Part shown: piece by piece, positions 31,945 to 43,849 of the stretch
How the letters are laid out: each line of letters opens with the position of its first letter
Numbering within the stretch: the stretch's first letter is position 1
Assembly (NCBI GenBank): GCA_917880885.1
Contig: OU862915.1
Coordinates: 34,480,676-34,544,675 of the forward strand
Reading direction: 5' to 3'
DNA length: 64,000 bases
Source: Limnephilus marmoratus
Lineage: Eukaryota; Arthropoda; Insecta; Trichoptera; Limnephilidae
The notes under the pieces: generated by a model
Told to the model about the DNA's origin: nothing
The model's input: only the letters and a program-made list of their open reading frames with translations
Database searches by the model: none
Made by a program: the position numbers and the translations under genes

Positions 31945-34900
31945 CAATTGTGATGAACCCTACCTAGCTGATTTACTTTTCTAAGCTTCTACCTCGTAGT
32001 TTAAATCTCGTAGCTCCTGTCTCGTAGCCACGCTCATAATTCTACCCTTATGTCCTACTGATCACACCACTAGGTATGATGGCCTGACTCAACCCTCCTT
32101 TCGGTTTATTTCTACCTCAGGCTCGTGATTTCTAAACCCCTATACTTTATAATCTAGCTAAACCTACCCTATCTTCTTAAATCCCTGCGATTTTCTCACA
32201 GTAATCAAGATTTAAGATTTTAGTTCACATTATTTCTATAATCTGCGTTGTGTGATTTTTTATTTTAGATTTTACATCTGTTTGCATACTTAATATGCAC
32301 ACATATGTAGAGAAGATAATGTATTACGTGTGGTAACCCCTAGATTCTTTTAGAGAAAGGGTGAGAATTTTCCGATCAATTTATTTATTATTATTTTAGA
32401 ATATTTAACCGAGTTTGATAAACTATCCCCGCCCTAAACCTTGTGTCTATTTGATTTCCGTAGGAATTTAGTGTGTTTATTTAATTCTTCCTATCACCGC
32501 TGATACATCGATAACATAAACAACAGTTAACAAATTACATCATTTCAAAAAATAAAAAACCTTATCTTACCAGTGTAGAATGTTCATATTCGAGAGTCCG
32601 GTTTTCTCAATTGGAGTTCTTGTCTGCAGCTTCCCCTAACATAATGTGTTTGTAGTCATAGTTAGTGTTATTGGTTAGTAATCGCAAAATTGTTGAAAGA
32701 GCAGGAATGGATGGATATGGGGAGGGGGATAATATGTTTGCTGAAAAGTCGGCTCCTCCGCTAACCAAGTGAAAACCGATGAACAACAATTTCAAACCGG
32801 ATTCTCCCAAATACGTTTGCTAAGCTTATCCTTAAGTCCGAGTTTTACTCTCTTCGACGAGCGTCTCTTGTTACGAAAGGGGCTCTTCACGCCAGATGGG
32901 GGAATACCAAGTCTTCATGCCGTTTTTCTGTCCCACTCCGACTTCCGACGCCTCCGGGTTGAATTTAACTCTACTGAGTCTAGAAGGGGTATTTCATGTC
33001 TTCCCTTATCATGCCTCTATCCGTTAAATGTGGCGTAAGCTTGTGACGGGCAGATCCTTCCTCCCACGTGACCGACCCAGCGTTACACTCCACCTCTGAC
33101 TAGCTGACATAAAACTCACCTCGTGAACCTTATGTTTGCTTTCAGGTTCGACAAGACTCACGGTATGCAAATAACCTGTGGCTTTAATGCCGCGTCAGCG
33201 TACTGTCCGCATACGTCCTTCCTCTTCCCCGCATGCCCACCTCGACAATACCGCCACAAGATCAAAGCCGTCCGTTCGAGAAAGGTTGACACTTACATTT
33301 CCAGATGGCTCATACCTACATACAGAAGCCTTGAAGCTTACATTCGAAGACAAGTTAGGATTCAGGACTGTATGAGTATTTGAACACCAGTGTTTTTTAA
33401 ATGAGGTCACTAGCTCCTCGTGTATTAGGTTTTAGGATTATGGGTATTTATGGGTTCTTGGATACCTACTTGCTATAAGAAAGATTTAAAACGAGATAAG
33501 TCAAGTTGTCATTGAATTAATGACCTCCTGAATAATTGTGATGAGCTCTCTTTGAGTTTGAAGCTAGTCGCAGTACTTTACTTTGCGAAATTTTGCGCGC
33601 GGAATCAATGCTACCTATGGGCGATCGCTCTAGTACAGATAAGTCGTTTAAAATTGAGTGAATTTAACATCAATGTCGCCTTCACATTTTGACCGCAGAT
33701 TTCATCGCAAGCTATAATTGATAAACTTGTCCCTGACGTTAAGTTTTGTTTTGTTTATTCGTTAATGAATTTAGGTGACTGGGTCAATGGATCGCCTTGA
33801 ACTCAAATCGAAATCTTTGTTACACTATCGAAGGTCATATAACCATACCCTAATCGTGCTAGTGAAAAGAAGCGATAGGTATTTACTTTGTAAATACGCT
33901 AAGATACCAAAACTGATTAAGTGATGCGTTTCTATCTAATTATGTGTTAAGTATTTGTTTAGCAACACTTCATTCTGTATGGGAGGTGTGACATGCGAAT
34001 GCTAATAAATTGGTTAGTTATTAACTTACCCTTACTTGGCGTTACGTTCATCAGTGTCAGGATATCCACAGGAACCTGTAAAAGCTTAAATATTGTAAGG
34101 ACTCACCAAAGCTCTAATGTCTTAAATTCAGCTCCATCGGGTAATATCATCGATATGAATTTTATTAGAGCATCCAGACTACCTGTGTAACTTATCTCAC
34201 TTTTATTTCGGTTTCCCACTTTTAACGATTTAACCCTACAAGACCCGGAATTCATTTCCTTCCCTTCCCCTTTTCTTCCATATTTGATTTCAATCTAAAG
34301 AAGAGAATCGATTCTTAGTAATCGTTCGCTCGAATATCATTTGATTATTTGATATATATATAACTATACCTATTAACTCTTTAATAAATTAATTTATTTA
34401 TTTGAATTTTCTTTAAATTTGTATTATTCCACTTTATAAAAATATTTAAGTTTTATTTTTTTTTCCTCAATTTAAATTATATTTTTTTTTTTCATAACAA
34501 CTAAAGATTTTCTTTAAATTTGAATATTCCACTTAAGGACAAAGTTAAAGTTTATTTAATTTTTCCAATTTGAATTAGAATCCTTTTATAACGAATAACT
34601 AAAATTTAGTCTTCACCCCATTTACAACAAGACTGAAAGGACCACTTCCACTTTATTTTATAACACTTTCGTTTAGCAACAAATTAATAATTGGGATTAT
34701 ATATTAGAACTTCGGTTTAAGTATTTTCCAGATTTCGGATCAATTATAATTATTGCGTTGTCACCTAACGATAATTAATATCTCGTAATAAAATTTCCAA
34801 CTTTCGACCTAAACGTAAATTTTTTTTATTTAATGAAACTTATTAGACTGTAATTTTCTTTATATAACCTCGGACTAAATGACTCTATTTTAACCTTCAT

Positions 34901-37236
34901 AGAACAAATTTAAAGCAATTCAAACACACTATATTAAACTCCTCCCGCGTTGAATTTGTAATTAATTAATTAATTATTAGATTTTATTGAATCGGAAATT
35001 ATTGCAAACACTGATTTTAGATTTATTATAAGATCATACACTCCGTTAAATTGCACGATTAACCCTATCCGGGCACTTCACTCCCTGTTTTATCAAAGTA
35101 TAAAACTGATTGTAGACTCTATTTTACCACTGAATTTTTTTTTATAAGTATAAACTGACTCTATTTTTCCACTGTATTTTTAAAGTATAAAACTGACTCT
35201 ATTTTTCCACTGTATTTTTAAAGTATAAAACTGACTCTATTTTTACTGTATTTTTAAAGTATAAAAACTGATTCTAGACTCTATTAATTAATTACCAGGG
35301 TAATTCTCACGGCATGCGCGACGTTTTAATCCACCTTGCTAGTTGTCGAAGAACTCCAACAATTCGTTATTGTTATTTATTTTACCTATGTCATGTAATT
35401 TAAAGTAAAGTTAAAGTTTTAATTATTATATCACCTATAGTTAATTTTAAAATCGCGTGTTATATTTTCTTTTATCCGGTAATTTGATTTATTTTAAGAC
35501 ACTAGATTTTTGTTAAATGTTATAAAACCACTAAATATAAGTTGTAAGGAAGAACCCCGAATGTTATTTAATTCTTATTCACTGACTTTAAACACTTTCA
35601 TTATAAAACACCCGAACTTTCACGAAGTATTATTTAGGCACTTTTCCGGACTCTCCGTTGATCGTCTTTGAAAATTTTATTCCTCAATTTTAAAGGGAAA
35701 ATAAAACACTGAATTTACTATTTTTTTGCAAACACTTGTAGACATTTTTCAACTCTACTAGAAGCAATAGTTTACTAGTCTTCTTCGCGCACTTTTACAT
35801 TTTTCTTGATCGCGCACTTCCCGTTATTTCATCCGAACTCTCCCTCAATCTCCCAACGAATTCCCCTTTCTTTATCAAACCATGGTCTTTTAAAAACTTT
35901 TTAGAGCTCTCCTTTCATAGAAAAATCACTCCTGATCGCCCAGACTTTTATAGGAAAAGGACCAAATTCGGTTCCTCCGTATATGACCTTTTGTCAAATC
36001 TCTGCTAATTCCCTATCTCATGTCTTAGAACCAAATTAGTTTAGTGTCTCTCTCTCGTAAAAAATCACATAAATTTTCTCATTGACAGGTATTTATATTA
36101 AAAATTTCATGTACTTGCTCGTAATTCATTTTTTAATGCCTACACCATAAAAGTAATGTTTTTATTTTAGAGTAAATATTCGTATTTAACTTGTATAATT
36201 TTGTTTAGGTCGTTTCGTGTTAATGATACCCTTAATTGCTTGAAATCATGTTCTATAATTTTATTTGGATAAAGTCATATCAACAAAGTGATAGCCAACC
36301 TTTTTTCTCTAGTCAAACGGTTAGCGATTCCTTCGACGGTTCTCACGCATTTCCCAGTGTCAGGCTACGTTAAGCATCTTTTCCTGTGATTTGATTTAAT
36401 TGTAGAGTGACCAAAATGTACCGTGGCCTTTGATATGCAATATTTTCAATATCCTGTTTATCGTGAATAGTGTTGTCAGATCAGAGTAATCCTTATATCG
36501 GTACCTATTAAAGTCAATTTAAGTAGTTCCAATCAGTTTTCTTTTGAGATATTTGGCTCTAATAACTTCGTTTCACCATTCCATTTCCATATCAATAGAT
36601 TTTCCCACTTTTTCAGGTTATTATATTCAGTTTGTGAAAATTTCCGAGATTCTACCCGTTTTTTGTGATCATTCCAGATCGGTTTTAATTAAATCGACCC
36701 CTGGGACCATTCATGTTACGTTTTCCGTGCCCTTATTGATGATTTTTCATTTACTTATTTTCAACATTTCCGCCTAAGATTTTCTTGTTTCCATTTGAAA
36801 CGTTAGGTGCCCAAAACCTCCAGTTCTCGATCGCGCCTTAAATAAACACGACCCGGGTCAATAATCCTTCAACTCTTTGTCTTTAGTTCTGTTTACTATT
36901 CCGTTCGTTGAACTTTCGTTCCTGTGGGAAAGAATTCAAGGCCGCTCAATCTGATCAAAGCCCACTAAAACGATACACGCCTATAATTTCTCTGATTGGT
37001 TCAAATTATTTTTAATCGCCTTATTTACTCCCTCATTGGCAGAATCCAAACTTCCTTTGTCCTCGAGATAGCTATGATATGGGGGTTCCCTCGCTCCAGT
37101 CTCTATGCAGATTTCTGTATAGTTCCCAACTGCTCGGACAGATGTCGCCGAATGTACCATTTTCTCTACATAATATTTAGAGGAAAAAAATTTTTTCTTG
37201 TAGGCTTCTCGTAGGTTGAAGGTTGGCATTCATCAC
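31945..37236 (-). mobile_element. Putative long LTR or LTR-derived block
   Basis: The block is bounded by perfect 9-bp inverted termini TGTGATGAA (31945-31953) and TTCATCACA (about 37228-37236), the TG...CA form of LTRs. On the minus strand the left terminus is followed by a TGGTGTC primer-binding-site-like motif. No gag-pol frame exists inside and I could not find a second copy of the terminal sequence, so it may be one very long or disrupted LTR, or the termini may be coincidental. The interior is AT-rich, with a GC-richer zone at 32760-33400 whose short frames I do not recognise. No target duplication is seen. Confidence 0.35.
35140..35290. repeat. Minisatellite, about 38-bp unit, 4 copies
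   Basis: Units contain GTATAAAACTGACTCTAT, TTTTCCACTG and TATTTTTAAA; a looser copy with TGTAGACTCTATTTTACC sits just upstream at about 35095-35140. The third and fourth units have small deletions. Non-coding, within the putative LTR block. Confidence 0.85.
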
Positions 37237-37673
37237 AATAGGTTACTTAAAAGATAAAATTTTCATTTTGAGATCTTTATTTTAAGAGAATTTCTTAAAA
37301 GTGATAATTTTTTATAATATTAAAATCTAATACATATGTTCGTAAACGCATCAAAAAAATTAACGTCTTTAGAGATACAAGAAATCTGTTTTTAATTTCG
37401 GTATTATTTCTAAGTTATTTTTTTGGCAATAAAAAAAAAACTTTGAATTTTTTTATTATTTTTTTATTGTATGCACGATGAAAAAGTGAGGTGATAGTTT
37501 CCTTCCAAATTTATTACATAAAAGGACTGTGTTTTTAAAATTTTGATTTTATTTAAATTTCTCTACATTTTGGTCAAAAATGTTGTGGGAGGAAATTTTT
37601 TTCCATTTTTTTCCGAATTTGAATCTTAAAATATGGCAGTTTTTGAAAACTAAAGTGTATTTCAAATACTTAA
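37237..37673. other. Unannotated AT-rich DNA
   Basis: A/T homopolymer-rich; no gene recognised. Confidence 0.4.
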
Positions 37674-37960
37674 ATCTAAAAGGTAATTTTATCTAGTTTT
37701 CATAAATGGTATTTGTTTTTACGACACCTTCAAAAATAAGAAATATATATATATAGAACATTCAAAATACTTTGGATTTCGTTCCAGCCTCATTAATAAA
37801 ACAGAGATAAACTACCCCCTCAGGCCGTGTAAACCACGTGTATTTTTTCCATGAACAATTTTTTAATTAGTAATGTTTTCACGTCCGCGGCCGTTTGTCA
37901 ATTGAATAAAATTTTCACTGGGTTTTTTAGTAAGGCTGTAAGTGGAAATTTTATGCAGCA
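37674..37960. repeat. Dispersed repeat R5, copy 2
   Basis: Same order of landmarks as 17775-18095: AAATCTAAAAGGTAATTT, GTATTTGTTTTTACGACA, ATTAGTAATG, GAATAAAATTTTCAC. A TA run near 37746-37756 expands this copy. Non-coding. Confidence 0.7.
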
Positions 37961-39140
37961 TCGCGTTTATTGGTCAAATCATTTGTACATATAGTTTCGT
38001 ATCAGTGACCGATGAACCGGTGGATGCTTTTTTTTTAGCCATAAGTTGTTATAATGGTTTGTCTAGTTTGTAGTTGGAAGTAAGCTTGTAGAAATAGAGT
38101 GTAAGTTAACACATAAACGGTGCTGTAAAAATCATCCAAATATAATTTTTCTTATTACTAAAGCAATTTTTTGTATCAATATATTATTTCTGATATATTA
38201 TTATTAATTTTATCCAATTGTGAACCACTTTATGTTTAGAAATTATTTTTTGCAACCCATGTGAAAAAATGTTAATTTTATGTTATACCTATTATAAAAG
38301 CTCCACAGGCATATAAAAGAGTAAATAAAGGATTTTTTTTAGGAAGAATTGAAATGATCTGTATAGTGAACACAAATTGGAAACGAATTGAGGATACAAG
38401 GCAGGCCATTTCCCGTGATAAGGCTTCTATGGTCCCTTTATAAATAGCTGAATGTGGAGAAAGTCCAATAAGGCCGCAGCCGATAATCTGACCCCATTCA
38501 CACACTATGCATACATACCCTGATAATATAATAGATGTATCTCCTTTTAGTCTCCACCTTTTCATTGATGATACAATTAACACTCTTTGTTAATGAAACT
38601 TTGATTCAACATGAAAATAGCCTATTGGTTCGTGCTGTGCTTGTCCTGCCAGAATTTCAATGGAAGGTGCTCCCACAAACTGGCGTTATAAGAATACATG
38701 AATGGTAGTATTTGGCATTTGGGAATAGGTAGTTTGACTACTAGTTTTAAAGCTCAAAAGCTCGACGAATGGTTGGCTGGCATCTGTGATTCATCCCTTC
38801 CGCAAGCTAGGTCACTTCAAGAACTTATTTTGCTAAAAATAGATATCATTCCTGAAGTGTATTTCTTTATTCTCTCCAGAGAATATTGTAACACGGTACA
38901 TAATGGGACCTGTACTTTCAAGTACTTGGTGTAATAATAAAAATACATTCTTATAATTAATAAACAGTTAGATTTCTCAAAAAACCCTTTTTCAACATAT
39001 TTCCCTTCGCCACGCCTGCTTTCACCCCCTCCCTCTTAGGTACCTTCCTCTTGCCCAAACAAAAGTTTATGTTCCCTCTCCATCTTTTGTTTTTCATTTA
39101 AAAGCCCTGTAATCTTGTATTTTATTTAATATATTTTATT
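37961..39140. other. Unannotated DNA
   Basis: Includes a minus-strand frame of 101 codons (38278-38583) and a plus frame of 78 codons (38698-38934) in DNA of slightly higher complexity. Neither shows a domain I recognise, and no splice or promoter logic is evident. Confidence 0.35.
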
Positions 39141-39142
39141 AG

Positions 39143-39175
39143 CCCTGAGGAAGTTCAGGTTGAACCGAAACATGT
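39143..39175 (+). ncRNA. Hammerhead-ribozyme-like core motif, copy 2
   Basis: CTGAGGA (39145-39151), a compact stem GTTCA/TGAAC (39153-39157 with 39161-39165, loop GGT), then GAAAC (39167-39171). It fits CUGANGA-stem II-GAAA. The third stem and cleavage site are not evident. The flanking TAAAATAAAGAGGAATTACG downstream resembles a retroelement 3' end. Confidence 0.3.
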
Positions 39176-40125
39176 TGTTTTAAAAAATAAAATAAAGAGG
39201 AATTACGCAAAGTTATTTTATTTCCATTATAATACTTATAAATGGATGCTTTTTGAAAGTCTTAGGTTATTTATAACACAGTGAGGAAAAAATAATGAGG
39301 AAAACGTCCTTCCTGGATGAAGGCTAGTTCTGATCTGAAGAGCTGCTGAAACCTAATGACTTCGTACATTTATCTCTTTGTACAATTACGTTCAGTCACC
39401 TTCGGCACATCTCGGCAACGAGACCATGTGCCCCGAAGAGCCCACAGACCACCATAGTAAAGAAATAACTAAATCATAGACTATTATGATGCATTACAAT
39501 TCTCAGAAACGTAAGCGCCTAAAAATGGTTTGTCTTCAGAACTTAACTGAAGTTTTTAGTAGGGTTTTTTTTTATTATTTTTTTTTTTATTCCATCAAAA
39601 ACATAGTATACATAAATATATAATTTAAACAATTTATCGGTAGTCCCGCGAAGCTGCCACACGGCTGCTTGTCTGCAGGTTAAAGAGGTTTGAAATATTT
39701 GTGCAACCACAATTGACTGTTGTACGCAAATGATGCCCAAATGGATCCGTGCGTTTCTGAAATGTATGATTGTGGTCACTTACAATCATCAGAACATATT
39801 ATCAAAGGGGAAAACTCTCACCACCAGTTTCTAGGAAGCACTTCCATGCTGTATCAAATAACTCCTGATACAAATTTTTCCTTCACCAACTCTCCTCCAC
39901 TACACAAAGAAGAAGAAAAATAGCTTACGATTACAAAAAAAAATTCCAGATCCTACTTAAAAAAAAATTTCATCAATAATTTAAAGCTTACTAAATACGT
40001 TATTAAATCCTTAGCCCACGAAATCAGGTAGGTACACATAAAACCCCGCATTGTAACATACTTCCCTTGAACACTTTTAAGTGTAAAGTTCTAAACACAA
40101 TTTGTATTATTATTTAAGACTAACT
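39176..40125. other. Unannotated DNA
   Basis: AT-rich. Frames 39543-39779 (-) and 39720-39923 (+) overlap on opposite strands with no domain. Confidence 0.4.
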
Positions 40126-40395
40126 TTTTCCAGAGGCTTCGCTCGCATGGTATTAGGGGATTCCCACTCCGCCTCCTCCACCTTCCCCCTCTCCACTCCA
40201 CTCCCCCTTCAATCCCCTCCCCCTCCACCGACCCCTCCCTCCACATTCCCTCTCCCCACAACACTCCCCCCATCAATCCCCCTCCCCCCTCCCCCATCCC
40301 CTACCCCCCAACCAACTTCACCCCTCCCCCTTACCATTACTTCCCTCCCCTTTCTCCCACCCCTAACCCCCTCCATCCCATCATTCCCTACGTAA
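40126..40395 (+). repeat. C/T-rich repeat tract
   Basis: After TTTTCCAGAGGCTTCGCTCG comes about 250 bp of nearly pure pyrimidine with (CCCCT)n-like phrases. It resembles the R3 repeats in general build but not in detail. It runs directly into an R1 fragment. The Pro-rich plus frame and Gly/Glu-rich minus frame are composition effects. Confidence 0.65.
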
Positions 40396-40399
40396 GTTC

Positions 40400-40480
40400 G
40401 TCAGTTCTGAACACATTGACCGCAGATTTCTACCCTCCCCTCAAACCCTTTTCCTTCCCAGAACTTCTTCTCCCTAATAA
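40400..40480 (+). repeat. R1 fragment upstream of copy 9
   Basis: Contains GAACACATTGACCGCAGATT, CTACCCTCCCCTCAAACCC and CCTTCCCAGAACTTC, the R1 pyrimidine-rich middle, ending before the hairpin. It lies head to tail with the next copy. Confidence 0.7.
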
Positions 40481-40489
40481 GGCTCTAAA

Positions 40490-40820
40490 CATAGCATCCC
40501 AAATTCAATTTGGGAGATGGGAATGGGTACCGCCGCCCCGGGAACCTTTATTGGATAACCAATACCTCTGCCATAGGTCACCCCAAGTGGTTCGCTACGT
40601 TTGGTGATTTAGCACGGGTGCCCGGGTTCATGGGATGATGTTTGTCTTGGTCTTGGATCTAGGTCCAGATTCCTAACCAGCCCCTTAAAACCTTTTCCTA
40701 GAACTCTCCTCTCCTTCCTTGTCCTAAAAAAACCCTCCACACATTATCCCCAAAGATGACATAGGCCTTCAGGGACATTATTTTCCTCAGGGTCTCCTCT
40801 GTGGGGCTCATGTAAAAAAA
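40490..40820 (+). repeat. R1 interspersed repeat, copy 9
   Basis: Shows the best 5' end: CAATTTGGGAGATGGGAATGGGTACCGCC-like start, CCGGGAACCTTTATTGGATA, GGTCACCCCAAGTGGTTCGC, GTGCCCGGGTTCATGGG, TTGTCTTGGTCTTGG. It then jumps (internal deletion near 40660) to AGATTCCTAACC, the C/T tract, CCCTCCACACATTATCCCC, the hairpin and TGGGGCTCATGT followed by nine A. The A run after the hairpin is typical of retroposition. Confidence 0.9.
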
Positions 40821-40839
40821 AATCCCCAAAAGCGACTTT

Positions 40840-40900
40840 GACACTGAGGAATCTTTTTTCCTTGGGGGCTCCTGTGTGGAAATAACGTAAAAAAAAAAAC
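40840..40900 (+). repeat. Additional R1 tail fragment
   Basis: CTGAGGAATCTTTTTTCCTTGGGG, CTCCTGTGTGGAAATAACGT and a run of ten A repeat the terminal hairpin and tail right after copy 9. Confidence 0.65.
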
Positions 40901-41396
40901 AAATAAAAAAGTTATAACCTTTCGAGAATATTATGGATAGCTGAAAAATTTGAATAAAAGAATGCACATGAACAATAAACACATTTGAAATTCATAGAAA
41001 TATCAAAATTATTATTTATTATGTAATCCCCTTTTGACCTTGTGCTATATAATATTTGTATGGGCAGCGTAAAGGGTTAAATCAATTCTATATTCATACC
41101 CTAATCCCAGTTGGTAGGACTTCAATCGGTTGACCTATATCAGAAATTTCCGGGTCCAATATTATGATTTCTTACAAAAGCGGTCCGTGTGCAGAACAAA
41201 AAATATATTTATTTGTACAGTAAATAAGAACACAAGAAATGTCTTGGGGCTTGAGAATTCTATAGAACCTTCACGTTTTGCAACACAATGGATGGGAAAT
41301 TGTGAAGAGATGTAGGTAAAGAGGTAGGATGAAGGAGGTTCGAATTTATGTTGGTACTACACACTACAGACCAGGAACAAAGAGGATATTTATATA
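40901..41396. other. Unannotated AT-rich DNA
   Basis: No gene recognised. Confidence 0.4.
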
Positions 41397-41605
41397 CAGA
41401 GTGTTAAGGGACGTGCTTGACTTACTCTAACCAGTGATTCCTATTTGAGGTAAAAAAATATAAATGAAATCTTGGTCTCCGGTGACATTTTCGATATTTT
41501 TTTAAACTTAAAACTAAAAAAAAACAATAGGTATTGGACAGGTAGGGGGCAGGGTAAATGGTTGGGCAGTTGCTCGGCTGAGTGACTAGTGATCACTCGT
41601 GAAAA
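41397..41605 (+). mobile_element. Inverted-repeat element M2, partial copy
   Basis: The left end CAGAGTGTTAAGGGACGTGC, then CTTACTCTAACCAGTGATTC and CTTGGTCTCCGGTGACA match the left arm of the complete M2 at 46029-46381. The inner segment (GGCTGAGTGACTAGTGATCAC) matches the reverse complement of the M2 interior. The right arm is missing. Confidence 0.7.
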
Positions 41606-41639
41606 ATTAGTAAACGTTGCCGGAATTTGTAGTAAGCCT

Positions 41640-41870
41640 TTGTTGAAGTGAAAACTTCTTCAGCACCGTTGTGATTTGAAACACGATGTAACAAAAAATA
41701 GCGACTAAAAATAGCAAACACATACATCCATAGGATTTAGCTTGTGAGAGAATGAGATAAACTAATCGGTTTCCTCTTTGTGCGGTGCTTTGTAGCCTCT
41801 TTGTCTCATTTGGTTTTCTGAAGATTTCACTTCTAACGCGTGTGAACTGCACACCATGATCAATGTGAAG
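41640..41870 (-). repeat. Dispersed repeat R6, copy 2
   Basis: Complement of 2097-2310, with GTGAAAACTTCTTCAGCACC, GTTGTGATTTGAAACACG, ATAGGATTTAGCTTGTGAG, AATGAGATAAAC and CGCGTGTGAACTGCACAC. Confidence 0.75.
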
Positions 41871-41964
41871 GATGTTTTTTTTTTTCCATATTTTTGTCGT
41901 CGAATCTCAGTGCACCTTTTCGTATACATTTGGTCATATTTAGTATTCTTATTTTCTTCTACGG

Positions 41965-42130
41965 AGTCGCTAGACGTCGCTTTCTATAGGATTAAGTCTG
42001 CGAGAGAATGACATAGTAAAACCAGTTTACTCTTTGTGCGGTTCTTCGAAGCCTCCGCATTTTTTTCTACTTTTCTTTTCTGTTGGTTTCACTTCTACCG
42101 CGTGGGAATTGCACACTCAGTTTTTTATAG
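41965..42130 (-). repeat. Dispersed repeat R6, copy 3 (partial)
   Basis: Repeats the order of copy 2 in the same orientation: TATAGGATTAAGTCTGCGAG, AATGACATAGTA, TTTACTCTTTGTGCGG, TTCACTTCTACCGCGTG, GAATTGCACAC. Tandem to copy 2. Confidence 0.65.
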
Positions 42131-42860
42131 TTTCGGGTACAGCAACACAAAACTATTTATTTTTCTTATTCACACAAAACAAACGTGTCCAAATTTCCAA
42201 ACCATCTCTGTCTTAACATTACTCATTACGCTTACATCAGCCGTGCATTCTTTGCGGATCTCTTTGTTTTTTATACTAACGTACATGGCTATACCACACA
42301 AACGCCTGAGGGATCTTATTTCTTTAGCATTCAGTCTACTTCATCCTTCCTCTGCCAGTAACATATCTCACTGTCATACATCAGGGTAGGTACCAGCACT
42401 CAATTGTGGAGCAATTGCGTCCATATTATAAACCGAGTCTCTTCGGAATCGGGTCAACAAGTCTCTCAGCAAACCTTCTCAGCGACACAACATTCCCAAG
42501 ACTTGAAGATGTACCACGGTGATGTTTTGTTAAGTTAGAGGTCACAAGAGGTATACTCGTCTCGTATCACTTTTAAGAGGGTACAAGCAAAGTATTCTAA
42601 CAAGTTATTTTGATGGAAGTTGAAGGTAAAGTCAATGAAAGTTGTTTTGAAAGGCGAGTGTTAAGCTAGACAAGGTCACCCCAAATAATAATTAAATTAA
42701 AAAAACAGCTGTAGGTACGAACGAAAATGTTGGTGACGACTTGTAAATAAAAATGAAACAAGAAGTGTAAGGAGAGTTGGAATGGTGAAGCGTTCTAATT
42801 TTTCTGCCTATTTTGGATGGGAATTATAAAAATTGTTGGGCTATAAGCATTACAATTTGG
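42131..42860. other. Unannotated DNA
   Basis: No gene recognised. The frame 42036-42389 partly overlaps R6 and lacks a domain. Confidence 0.4.
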
Positions 42861-42864
42861 GAAG

Positions 42865-43560
42865 CGGATAAGGCAGATAATCGCCCACGGAACTATTTAT
42901 CGGGTAACCAACGCCATTCCAAATGGTTCGTTACATTTGGTGCTTCGCAAGGGTGCCCGGATTCATAGGGTTTGATTTGTCTAGGTCTTGGCGGCGGACG
43001 TGTTTGCCAGATTAAAAAATTCGACGTTATTGATGTTGTTGCAGCTGAAAATGATTTTATTTTTCTCAATTTCAACTTTTTGCATGAAGATTTTTCAGTT
43101 TGTGGATGCGGCGCATCCCTTGACAGAAATAATCCAGAAAATCATTATACAAAAAGTAGAAATTTTGAAAAAAAAAAAATTTTTTTTCAGCTACAACGAC
43201 ATCAATAAGGTCGTATTTTTCAATCTTAGTACTCTAGCTCACTGAAAACTCACGGACCGCCAATGGTGTTTGCCCGTCTCGGTAGACCGGTAGAAACTGA
43301 TTAAGGGAGTCCTTTTGACCCCTGCAGCCGGAATCTCGCCTTGCACCGCAGTGAGAGGAATGATTTCATGCATCCGTCACTCCTGGATACACTGACCCTG
43401 AGATTCTTAACCACCCTTCATACCTCTTTCCTTCCCAGAACTTCCTCTCCTTCCTTTTCCTAAAAAGACTCTCCGCACAGCATCCACAAATATGACATTG
43501 GTCCTGAGGGAAATTATTATCCTTAGGGTCTCCTGTGTGGAGATAATGTAAAAATGGGAG
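42865..43560 (+). repeat. R1 interspersed repeat, copy 10, split by a 257-bp element
   Basis: 5' part: CGGAACTATTTATCGGGTAA, GGTTCGTTACATTTGGTGC, GTGCCCGGATTCATAGGG, TCTAGGTCTTGGCGGCGGAC, interrupted after GTGTTTGCC (43000-43008). The second part resumes at 43266 and continues with CTGATTAAGGGAGTCC, the CGCCTTGCACCGCAGTG block, TCACTCCTGGATACACTGAC, the C/T tract, the hairpin and TGTGGAGATAATGTAAAAA. This copy best shows the complete R1 order. Confidence 0.85.
43009..43265. mobile_element. Non-autonomous inverted-repeat element M3 inside R1
   Basis: Flanked by GTGTTTGCC on both sides (43000-43008 and 43266-43274), a 9-bp direct repeat. The interior has about 42-bp inverted arms: left AAAAAATTCGACGTTATTGA, TGTTGTTGCAGCTGAAAA; right TTTTCAGCTACAACGACA, TCAATAAGGTCGTATTTTTC. 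The right side has about 40 bp more beyond the arm. A 9-bp duplication is typical of Mutator-like elements; assignment is inference. Confidence 0.7.
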
Positions 43561-43841
43561 TTTTAAGCAAAATACATAAGAGGAAGGTGGTTAATTATAC
43601 ATTACCAATTTTATTTTAGTTTTAATTTATATACCTATTTGTTTTAATTTATATATTTGTATAGAACACATGAGTTCTTAACACTTAATCTTTGTTATTA
43701 GTTTATGTATTTCAAAACTTGAATTTGAATTTCTATTTTCTTTTTCTTTAAAATATGATTTTTTTGGGTTTATTTTCCACTTACTTTTATGTATTTCTTA
43801 ATCTTTATTTAGTATGTTTAATTATGTGTTTCATTAAAATA
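43561..43841. other. Unannotated AT-rich DNA
   Basis: T-rich; no gene recognised. Confidence 0.4.
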
Positions 43842-43849
43842 GTATTTAT

